A DNA stretch of 64,000 nucleotides from Bin16 sp965206315 (lineage in GTDB: Bacteria; Chloroflexota; Dehalococcoidia; Lucifugimonadales; Australimonadaceae): NCBI GenBank assembly GCA_965206315.1, contig OZ242210.1, positions 186,001 to 250,000 of the forward strand, given 5' to 3'. The notes under the pieces were generated by a model. The model saw nothing but the letters and a program-made list of their open reading frames with translations, was not told the DNA's origin and made no database searches. The position numbers and the translations under genes are program-made. Positions 50,067 through 58,500 of the stretch are shown here, one piece after another (the stretch's first letter is position 1; every line of letters starts with the position of its first letter).

Positions 50067-51368
50067 ATGCTCTCCGCACAGGACAACGAACGCATCACGC
50101 AGGTCGGGCCCGGCACACCGATGGGCGAGTTGATGCGCCGCTACTGGCACCCGTTCGCCGCCGCGACGGAACTCGACGAGCGCCCCACCAAGGCCGTGCG
50201 CCTGCTCGGCGAGGACCTTGTCCTCTACAGGGACAAGTCGGGTACCGTCGGCCTCATCGATCGCTTTTGCCCCCACCGACGCGTCGACCTCTCCTATGGC
50301 ATCCCCGAGGAGCACGGCCTGCGCTGCATGTACCACGGCTGGATGATGGACGAGACCGGCCAATGCATCGAGCAACCCTTCGAGGAGACCGTCCACCCGG
50401 ACGGGCGTTTCAAGGAGAAGGTCAAGGTCGCCGGCTACCCCGTACAGGAGATGGCCGGGATGCTCTGGGCGTACATGGGGCCTGCTCCCGCACCGCTCAT
50501 CCCCATGTGGGAGCCGTACACCTACGAGAACGGCTACTCGGACATCGGCATCGCTGAACTGCCGTGCAACTGGCTCCAGTGCCAGGAGAACTCGCACGAC
50601 CCCGTCCACCTCGAGTGGCTGCACGGCTACTGGGGCGTCGTGCAGCAGCGCGAGAAGGCCATCGCCCTCGGCGGCGAGCCGGACCTCAGCCCCATCATCC
50701 CGCGCAACCACAAGGAGATCGGCTTCACCGAGTTCGAGCACGGCATCATCAAGCGCCGCGTCGTCGAGGGCACCTCGAAGGAGGACCACGACTGGAAGGT
50801 CGGCCACCCCGCCCTCTTCCCCAACATCCTCTTCGTCGGCGACGGCGTGAAGTGCAACTTCCAGTACCGCACGCCGGTCGACGACACTACGACGCTCCAC
50901 GTCACGTGGTTCTTCTACAAGGCCGCGCCCGGGACGACGCTGCCGAAGCAGGAGAAGGTCCCGCACTTCATCGTCCCGCTGTACGACGAGCAGGGCCGGC
51001 TCATCCCGGACCTCGTGAACCACCAGGACTTCGTCGCGTGGATCACCCAGGGCCCGAACGCAGACCGCGTCCAGGAGAAGCTCGGCGAGTCCGACCGCGG
51101 CATCATCCTGCTCCGCAAGCAGTTGATGGAGCAGATGAAGATCGTGGAGGACGGCGGCGACCCCATGAACGTCATCCGCGACGCCGAGAAGAACCGCAGC
51201 ATCGAACTCCCGCTCGAGCGCTGGCCCTCCCTGCAGGAGGTGAGCAGGCTCTCGGTCTACTTCACTGCGCAGGCCGGCGAGACCGAGGAGGTCAAGAGCG
51301 ACATCCAGAGCGTGCTCGACACCTGGGCCGGCCACACCGACGAGGTGGTCGCGAGCAACCGGAGCTAG
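50067..51368 (+). CDS. Rieske ring-hydroxylating oxygenase, paralogue D
   Basis: This oxygenase has 433 residues and is closest to A and B in its N-terminal half: MLSAQDNERI start, FCPHRRVDLSYG and CMYHGWMMDETGQ with the 2Fe-2S ligands. The iron site is ENSHDPVHLEWLH, with the third ligand probably in NHQDFVAWITQGP. The second half diverges from A and B, suggesting a different substrate. GGGAGG precedes the start. A PF04909 amidohydrolase follows 54 bases downstream, so the two likely share a transcript. Confidence 0.87.
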   Translation: MLSAQDNERITQVGPGTPMGELMRRYWHPFAAATELDERPTKAVRLLGEDLVLYRDKSGTVGLIDRFCPHRRVDLSYGIPEEHGLRCMYHGWMMDETGQCIEQPFEETVHPDGRFKEKVKVAGYPVQEMAGMLWAYMGPAPAPLIPMWEPYTYENGYSDIGIAELPCNWLQCQENSHDPVHLEWLHGYWGVVQQREKAIALGGEPDLSPIIPRNHKEIGFTEFEHGIIKRRVVEGTSKEDHDWKVGHPALFPNILFVGDGVKCNFQYRTPVDDTTTLHVTWFFYKAAPGTTLPKQEKVPHFIVPLYDEQGRLIPDLVNHQDFVAWITQGPNADRVQEKLGESDRGIILLRKQLMEQMKIVEDGGDPMNVIRDAEKNRSIELPLERWPSLQEVSRLSVYFTAQAGETEEVKSDIQSVLDTWAGHTDEVVASNRS

Positions 51369-51422
51369 GGACAGGGAACACGAGACATGCGGCGCTGAAC
51401 AAGCCGCAGAGGAGGAGCAGCG

Positions 51423-52565
51423 ATGGCTAAGGACGGCTTCCTCATCTTCGACAGCGACATGCACATCATGGAGCCGCCGGACCTCTGGCAGCGCTACATA
51501 GACGAGCGCTACAAGAGCGCCGCGCCGGTCGGCATCACCTCGGAGAACGTGCGCGACCTCCGCATCAGCTGGCCCGACCTCGAACGCATCGCCGACGGCA
51601 CCGGCGCGGGCGCAACCACCATCAACCGCCGGGGCCACAACTACGAGAAGAACCAGGTGCTCTACAAGGACCACTCGTCGCGCGGGTGGGACTCCTACTG
51701 CCAGCTGGAGGCGATGGAGGCCGAGGGCATCGACGTTGCCGTCATGTTCCCCAGCCGCGGCCTCAGCGTACTCACCCGACCCGACATCGACCCCGGCCTC
51801 GGGGCCGCCATCGCCCGCGCCTACAACGACTGGATGTACGACTTCTGCTCCGTCGACCCCAACCGCATGTTCGGCGCGGGCATGATCTCCGTCTACGACA
51901 TCAACGACGCCGTGGCCGAGACGCGCCGCGCGGTCGAAGAGCTCGGCTTCAAGGCCGTCTTCGTCCGCTCCAACGTCGTTAACGGCAGGAACTGGCACGA
52001 CACCTGGTACGACCCGCTGTGGGAGACGCTGCAGGAACTGGACGTGCCCATCGGCTTCCACGAGGCCTCCGGCTCCATGTCCAAGCAAGCCGGCGAGCAC
52101 TTCGACAACTTCATGCTGCGCCGCGTCTACGCCCAGCCGTTCGAGCAGATGATGGGCCTCGGCAGCTTCGTCGGCGGCGGCGTCCTTGAGCGTCACCCGA
52201 AGCTCCGCGCCGCGTTCCTGGAGGCCAACTGCGCGTGGCTGCCTTGGCTCCTCTGGCGAATCGAGGAGATGCACGAGCTCGAACTCGACGCCTACATGCC
52301 CGAGCTCCAGGAGAACCCTATCGAGCTCTTCAAGCGCCAGTGCTGGGTCTCCATCGAGCCGGACGAGGCGCCCGCCAAGTACGCCATCGACTATATCGGC
52401 AGCGACCAGCTCGTCTTCTCGACCGACTACCCCCACGGCGACTCGCGCTACCCGAATGCGGTCAATGCGTTCCTCGAGCTCGACATCTCCGACGAGGACA
52501 AGCGCAAGATCCTCTGGGACAACTGCGCCCGCTTCTACAAGGTGGAGGCGCCCGTACCGGTGTAG
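51423..52565 (+). CDS. Amidohydrolase-2 family protein (PF04909)
   Basis: The fourth member of this family, 380 residues. Landmarks are IFDSDMHIMEPPDLW (metal motif), VPIGFHEASGS with a ligand His and VFSTDYPHGDSRYPN with the catalytic Asp. It has a family-typical insertion around residues 45-80. It may hydrolyse or decarboxylate a product of the Rieske oxygenase just upstream; this is context only. GAGGAG precedes the ATG, and a terminator follows the stop. Confidence 0.83.
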   Translation: MAKDGFLIFDSDMHIMEPPDLWQRYIDERYKSAAPVGITSENVRDLRISWPDLERIADGTGAGATTINRRGHNYEKNQVLYKDHSSRGWDSYCQLEAMEAEGIDVAVMFPSRGLSVLTRPDIDPGLGAAIARAYNDWMYDFCSVDPNRMFGAGMISVYDINDAVAETRRAVEELGFKAVFVRSNVVNGRNWHDTWYDPLWETLQELDVPIGFHEASGSMSKQAGEHFDNFMLRRVYAQPFEQMMGLGSFVGGGVLERHPKLRAAFLEANCAWLPWLLWRIEEMHELELDAYMPELQENPIELFKRQCWVSIEPDEAPAKYAIDYIGSDQLVFSTDYPHGDSRYPNAVNAFLELDISDEDKRKILWDNCARFYKVEAPVPV

Positions 52566-52588
52566 ACCACGCGACTAACGTTGGTACG

Positions 52589-52620
52589 AAAGGGGCAGGC
52601 ATGGGTTGCCTGCCCCTTTC
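52589..52620 (+). terminator. Rho-independent terminator
   Basis: AAAGGGGCAGGC and GCCTGCCCCTTT form a perfect 12-pair stem with a seven-base loop, followed by CTCTT. It ends the Rieske D-amidohydrolase transcript before the cupin genes. Confidence 0.75.
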
Positions 52621-52695
52621 TCTTGCCTCCGATTTGTGCGCGGCGCGCCTTTGCGATACGCTTGCCCCACATTCAACGGAGTGAGGTGAGGCCAA

Positions 52696-53850
52696 ATGGT
52701 TATGCAAGGCACCGACATGAAGGTGGCGGAGACGCCGACCGGTCAGCTCGAAGACTTCCGCATCCCCGACGCCTACGAGGACTGGCTGGAGAAGGAGAAG
52801 GTACTCGTCCACAAAACGTACTATGTCCCCAACTGGCACGAGGTCGAGGTTGGCCCGTGGGAGCGCAAGGGCGGCGAGGGCGCCGTCATCCACATCGACA
52901 ACGCCCACATGCCGAACGACCTGCACGTGGTCGACATCGCGCCTGGAGGCCGCTCCGAGCCCGAGCACCACATGTACGAGATCAACTTCTACATCGTTCA
53001 GGGGCGCGGCGCGACGACCGTCTGGATGAACGAGGACAGCAAGCAGACCTTCGAGTGGAGGACGGGCTCCCTCTTCACCATCCCCCTGAACGCTTGGTAC
53101 CAGCACTTCAACGGTTCCGGCGACGAGAAGGTGCGCTACATGGCGACGACCAACGCTCCGCCCATGATGCGCCTCTTCCGCGACACGGACTTCATGTTCA
53201 ACAACGACTTCATGTTCCGTAGCCGCTACTCGGACGACGAGTCCTGGTTCTCCGGCAATGGCAAGCTCTACAACAAGCGCATCTGGGAGACCAACTTCAT
53301 CCCCAACGCGCCGGACATGGCGCTCTACGGCTGGAAGGAGCGCGGCGCCGGCGGCATCAACGCCATGCTGCAGATGGGCCAGAACGACATGGGCAACCAC
53401 ATCTCCGAGTTCCCCGTCGGCACCTACAAGAAGGCCCACCGCCACGGCCCCGGCGCGCACCTCTTCCTCCTCAGCGGCGACGCCGGGTACTCCCTCCTTT
53501 GGACGAAGGAAGACCGTTCGGACATGGTGAAGTGCGACTGGCAGATCGGCACCATCGTCATCGTTCCCGGCGACGGCACCTACCACCAGCACTTCAACTC
53601 CGGCACGACGCGTGCCCGCTACATGGCGCTGCGCGGCGGCAACGGCGGCTTCTACGCACCCAACCAGCGCGCCACCGCCGACGTCAGCATCAAGGAGGGC
53701 GGCATCCAGGTGGAGTACGAAGACCAGGCCCCTGAGATTCACGCGCTCTTCCTTGACGAACTTGCCAAGTCCGGCGCGGAGTGCAAGATGGATTCTTTCC
53801 TCTCCCACTGTGAGTGGTACGCCGGCGTCACCAACGGGCGCCAGGCGTAA
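52696..53850 (+). CDS. Bicupin protein, copy 1
   Basis: This 384-residue protein contains two cupin barrels. The first motif is APGGRSEPEHHMYEINFY (about residues 83-100). The second is GTYKKAHRHGPGAHLFLL (about 240-257), followed by TYHQHFNSG. In the second barrel the metal ligands read His-x-His-x4-His rather than ending in Glu. Gentisate dioxygenase-like and isomerase-like bicupins look similar; the reaction is unknown. GAGGTGAGG precedes the ATG. A paralogue follows 123 bases downstream. Confidence 0.78.
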   Translation: MVMQGTDMKVAETPTGQLEDFRIPDAYEDWLEKEKVLVHKTYYVPNWHEVEVGPWERKGGEGAVIHIDNAHMPNDLHVVDIAPGGRSEPEHHMYEINFYIVQGRGATTVWMNEDSKQTFEWRTGSLFTIPLNAWYQHFNGSGDEKVRYMATTNAPPMMRLFRDTDFMFNNDFMFRSRYSDDESWFSGNGKLYNKRIWETNFIPNAPDMALYGWKERGAGGINAMLQMGQNDMGNHISEFPVGTYKKAHRHGPGAHLFLLSGDAGYSLLWTKEDRSDMVKCDWQIGTIVIVPGDGTYHQHFNSGTTRARYMALRGGNGGFYAPNQRATADVSIKEGGIQVEYEDQAPEIHALFLDELAKSGAECKMDSFLSHCEWYAGVTNGRQA

Positions 53851-53853
53851 TAC

Positions 53854-53903
53854 ACCTCTCCCTAGATGGGAGAGGTCGCCGCGCAGCGGCGGCGGGTGAG
53901 GGT
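53854..53903. repeat. Dispersed repeat family 2, copy a
   Basis: This copy starts CCTCTCCC, has a short loop, GGGAGAGGTCGCCGCGC and CGGCGGGTGAGGGT. It separates the two cupin genes. Related copies lie at 62891, 63061 and 63151. Confidence 0.8.
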
Positions 53904-53973
53904 GAGCAACGCAGGGCGAAGGGCGGGGGCTGGTGCTCCCGCCCTTTCGCTTCAGTGCGGAAGGAGCAACGCC

Positions 53974-55140
53974 ATGACCACCGGCGCAGGCACGCAGGAC
54001 GGCAGGATGCTGCGGGCGGAGGAGCCCGCCGAGTCCCTCGGCGACTTCGAGGTCGACGACCCGTACATGGCGTGGGTGCGCGAGCAAGGCGTCCGGCACA
54101 TCGTCGAATACGCCTTCGAGGACCTGAACGCGCTCGAACTCTCGCCGTGGGAACCGAAGGGCGGCAGCGGCGCCATCATCAACATCCCCAACCGCCTGCT
54201 CCCGAACGACGCCCACGTCGTCGAGATCGCGCCCGGCGGCAAGTCGGAGCCCGTCCACCACATGTACGAGACGCAGATGTACGTCCTCTCCGGCAGGGGT
54301 GCGACGAGCATCTGGGTGGACGAGAGCCGCAAGCAGACGTTCGAGTGGAAGGCCGGCAGCGTCTTCGCCATCCCGTTGAATGCGTGGTACCAGCTCTTCA
54401 ACGGCTCCGGCGCCGAGCCCGCGCGCTACATCGCCGTCACCAGCGCGCCGCCCATCATGCGCCTCTACCGCGACAACCACTTCATCTTCAACCTCCCCTA
54501 CGTCTTCTCCAACCGCTACGCGGACGACTCCTACAACGGCAGCGGCAAGCTCTACAACGGGCGCGTCTGGGAGTCCAACTTCATCCCCAACGCCGACAAC
54601 ATGCCGCTCTACGGCATGCCCCTGCGCGGCGCGGGCGGCATCAACGCCCAGCTGGAGATGGCGAAGAACAGCATCACCGCGCACATCTCCGAGTTCCCGG
54701 TCGGCACCTACAAGAAGGCGCACCACCACGGGCCCGGCGCGCACCTCATCATCCTCAGCGGCGACGCGGGCTTCTCGCTCCTCTGGAACGAGGACGACCA
54801 CTCCGACATGCGGAAGGTGGACTGGAAGCGCGGCTCCATGGTCGTCGTACCGAGCGAGCGGACGTTCCACCAGCACTTCAACACCGGCACGAAGCGCGCC
54901 CGCTACCTCGCGCTGCGGCAGGGCGAGCACGGCCTCGTCCCACCCTACGGGGGCTCCCGCCCCGGCGCGGACGTCAGCATGAAGTCCGGCGGCAGGCAGA
55001 TCGAGTACGAGGACGAGGCCAGCGAGATACACGACTTCTTCGAGGCCGAACTCGCCAGGACCGGCGCGACCTGCCACATGAAGAACTTCATCCCCTACTG
55101 CACCGGCGATGCCTCCGTCACCAACGAGCGCGAGACGTAG
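53974..55140 (+). CDS. Bicupin protein, copy 2
   Basis: This is a tandem paralogue of the gene at 52696, 388 residues. The first barrel motif is APGGKSEPVHHMYETQMY and the second is GTYKKAHHHGPGAHLIIL, then TFHQHFNTG. Similarity to copy 1 runs through both barrels, so the whole gene was duplicated. The N-terminus (about 25 residues) differs. I start at the ATG at 53974 because AAGGAG lies nine bases upstream; a longer frame would run through the repeat at 53854. Confidence 0.78.
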   Translation: MTTGAGTQDGRMLRAEEPAESLGDFEVDDPYMAWVREQGVRHIVEYAFEDLNALELSPWEPKGGSGAIINIPNRLLPNDAHVVEIAPGGKSEPVHHMYETQMYVLSGRGATSIWVDESRKQTFEWKAGSVFAIPLNAWYQLFNGSGAEPARYIAVTSAPPIMRLYRDNHFIFNLPYVFSNRYADDSYNGSGKLYNGRVWESNFIPNADNMPLYGMPLRGAGGINAQLEMAKNSITAHISEFPVGTYKKAHHHGPGAHLIILSGDAGFSLLWNEDDHSDMRKVDWKRGSMVVVPSERTFHQHFNTGTKRARYLALRQGEHGLVPPYGGSRPGADVSMKSGGRQIEYEDEASEIHDFFEAELARTGATCHMKNFIPYCTGDASVTNERET

Positions 55141-55203
55141 AGGGCGACACCCGCGCAGCATCGAGCGACGGGTACGCGACACCGCACACCGCGGATACGA
55201 CAC

Positions 55204-55304
55204 AAAGCGACACTTATGCGACAGCCTCTCCACTCCTGGATCGGAGGCCGCCAGGAGCGACGGCGACCGGGTGTTTTCTGAAAACTGTCGCATTCTGTCG
55301 CTTT
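55204..55304. repeat. Long inverted repeat with doubled words
   Basis: AAAGCGACA plus ATGCGACAG (55204-55212, 55216-55224) is mirrored by CTGTCGCAT plus TGTCGCTTT (55285-55293, 55296-55304). Inside the loop, GTTTTCTGAAAAC (55273-55285) is itself palindromic. The design resembles the element at 2547-2624. Confidence 0.75.
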
Positions 55305-55453
55305 CGCCCCGCGGTCGTTCCCGCACTTCAGCGCGCCACAGGCGGGGACCTCGCCTCATGCAACCAGCGTACCGCGCGGACGAGCGACTGCGAAACGGGC
55401 GCGTGTCACGAATCCGGGGAATGAACATCGATGCACAGGATGGGGAGAACTCC

Positions 55454-55480
55454 GTCGTTCCTGCGCAGGCAGGAACCTCG
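55454..55480. repeat. 27-base palindromic repeat, copy 5
   Basis: This copy reads GTCGTTCCTGCG then GCAGGAACC, a diverged but compensatory variant that keeps the stem. It lies 62 bases before the helicase gene in forward orientation. Confidence 0.75.
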
Positions 55481-55541
55481 CAGCCTCACCACGGTGGGCT
55501 TGTATAGCATTGGCACGCGAACGGGGTTAGGATAGACAACT

Positions 55542-58500
55542 ATGTCACAGCAATTTCCCCAGCAATTCATACAGAGAGTCATCGAGTGGCAAGAACGGCT
55601 ACTCCAACTCGACCGGCGCAACAGACTGCTCTACCTCAACCTTGGCGGGAAATACCCCCTTCTCCTTGAGGGTGAGACAGCCAACCATATTGTTGATCTG
55701 CTTGAACGGAAGGGCCCCGAAGGCGCTTCGTTCCCTTTCGTCGAGAAACTCCATGACACTGATGAGGAGGAAGCAGGACCTCTGTCCGGCAGAGTCAGCA
55801 GGGGAGACTTACGGAGCGACTGCCCTCTGCCTGAACTGCAAAGACGGTTGGGGTACCTGCGAAGCAGGCAGCGGGAATGGGAAGAAGAACAAGGACTGCC
55901 TGTGCTCTACATCGCAATAGGGTTGCTCCAATGGGTAGATGAAAGAGACAACGAAGCGATTGCTCCTCTGCTCTTGCTCCCGTGCAGCCTTACTCGAACA
56001 GGCTTGCGTAGCCCATTCCGACTTGCCCTCAACGATGACGACCTTGCTCTCAACGAGACTCTCCGGTTCAAGCTGAATAAAGACCTTGGCATAGGTCTCC
56101 CTGAGATAGAACCTGAAATGAAGCCTTCTGAGTATTTCGACAGCGTGAAGCAATCTATCGCAGGCATCGCTGATTGGAAGATAGAAGACAGTGTGTACCT
56201 TGGAATCTTCTCATATTCCAAGCTTGCTATGTGGAGGGATCTAGAGACTCTCAAATCTCGCGGCACTGATAATGAGATTGTCAGGGTAATGTCAAGGTTG
56301 TCCAACTCATCAGGTTCGATTCTAACGCCCTCAGCGATCCCGTCGGATACGAAAGCCCTTGCCGGAGGCGGGCTGGACGATCTCCTCAACTTGCAAGACC
56401 AGTCTACCATCCTGCCTGCCGACTACAGCCAACTCATCGCCATAGCAGACGCACAAGATGGATTGAATCTCGTCATACATGGACCACCGGGCACAGGAAA
56501 GAGCCAGACCATTGCCAATGTAATTTCGACATGCATAGCCGAAGGCAAGTCCGTGCTGTTCGTTAGTGAGAAAACAGCAGCACTGGACGTAGTCAAGCGA
56601 CGCCTTGACGAAGCGGGGCTAGGACTGTTCTGCCTCGACCTGCACAGCGAGCGTGGGCGCAAAGCCAACGTCTACGCTCAACTGCAGGAGGCCGTCGAGT
56701 CCAGGCGATCAGTCCGCGACACACCATCGAGGCTATCTGAGCTGAACGGTAAGCGGAGCAATCTCAATGCGGTTGTCCGGACACTACATCAAATACGACA
56801 ACCCATCGGAATGAGCATCTACCAAGCGCAGGGGCATTATGCCTCTCTCGAAGGAGTACCCCGCCTGAAGCTCAATCTTCCTACGGCTACTGGCGATATC
56901 AATCAGGCTTGGCTTCAGGAGATGCGCGAGAGCCTCGCGCCAATCGCATCGCGAGGTGAGGAATACCAACAACATGAAACAAGCATCTGGAAAGTACTAA
57001 AGACAACCGTTCCTGGCCTGAATCTCTCTGATCAAGTGCGTGATGATATGTCTGCAGTTGCAACAGAATACGCCGATGCTGCCCGAAACTTTGCTCTCAT
57101 CGCTAAGGAAATCGGTTGGGATACTCCCAACACTCTGGAATCTGCAGCAGCCTTGGAGACCATCCTCAAGCACTTCACAACAGCGCCTGGGGTTGTGGTG
57201 GAGTGGACAAGATTCTCCAAAGACAGAGTTAACGAACTTCTTGCTATAGCCTTGGAAGAGAAGGAAGACCAGCGCATTGCCCGCCTCATTGAGTCCATCG
57301 CTCCGGCACCATCATCGTGGGCAAGTCAAGACGGAGTCGACAAAGCCAAGGTCGCTGTAGCAGAGGCGCGGACGGCCGCAGACAATCTAAAGAGTGCAGA
57401 GGAATCACTCCTCGAAAGCTGTAATCTTGACATAACTACAGTAGTTGATTCGTCCATGTTTGAACGCTATAGCGTAGGTTACCAAGACTGGATACAGCGA
57501 ACTTTTAGCCGGGATTTTCGTGCTGACCAGAAAACTGTCCGGCAGTTCATGCGTAATCCAAGCAAAATCACGTTAGCCGAAGGTTATGCCTTGGTTATGC
57601 AGGCCATGCGAGTGATACAACAACGCGAAGAATGGAACAATCGGTCAGCACAGTGGCAATCTCTGATTGGGGAACGCTTTAGCGGCCGAGCTTCAGATTG
57701 GAGTGCCATCGAACAGGACCTTAGAACGGCCAGCGAACTGGTGAAATCTCTGAATAGCCTTCAGAAAGACATACAGAATCTACAGAACACCAAACAAGGC
57801 AGAGAGCGTCATCCATGGGCTGAGGTGCATCAAGATATACAAGCATCGCTTTCATCACATGACCCGCTCGCGAATTGGCACGCGATCAAGCCGTGGAGCA
57901 GGGAGCAACCCGATAGCCTTCAACAAGCCTTCATGCACTTCTACGACGGACTTGACACCGACTGGCAAGACATCATTCCACGATTGGAATGGATCAAGGG
58001 ATTCGTTGAGGCAATCGAACAGCATGGAATCAACCAAGAAGCAGTCATGCATGCCGTCAGCCCAAGAGATCCTCAACAATATGAACGACTTGCTGCCCAA
58101 ATCCATTCGGCAAGAGCCCGGCTGGAGGAGTTGTGGGGTGGATTGAAGCATGAGTATGAAGCTCCGGTTTCGAAGCCGTCAGGAGCAGCTACGTTCGAAG
58201 ACATCCAAGAATGGGCACGGCGGCTTCATGATGATGCGGAAGATGCTGATGGGTGGGTGCGCTATAGAAACGCAGTCATGCGGGCAGAGACCATCTTGGG
58301 TACAGGAGCAGTCAGTGAATGCCGCAAACTTACTGACAACGCATATCTTGTGCCCCGGATAGTGGAACGCAGTGTGTTTCAGAAGATAGTAGAGTACTAC
58401 AGCCAAGATAATCGAATCAGCAACTTCGCTTCAATAGACCATGAGAACGTTCGCAAGGAGTTCCGTTGGTTAGATGAAGAATTCCCTCGTGCAGTACGAT

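Larger units (their letters stand above)
55141..55541. other. Gene-free spacer with GCGACA words
   Basis: No gene is seen. The word CGACAC or GCGACA(C/G) occurs forward at 55145, 55176, 55198, 55207 and 55218, and reversed (CTGTCGC) at 55285 and 55295. A palindromic repeat copy lies at 55454. TAGGAT at 55528-55533 is eight bases before the start of the helicase gene. Confidence 0.55.

Noticed and set aside
49893..55428. Very long minus-strand open frames (for example about 847 and 988 residues) opposite the mutase, Rieske, amidohydrolase and cupin genes
   Set aside because: They mirror strongly supported plus-strand genes, have His/Arg/Ala/Val-rich low-complexity translations, and show no family motif. 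High GC content creates such frames.
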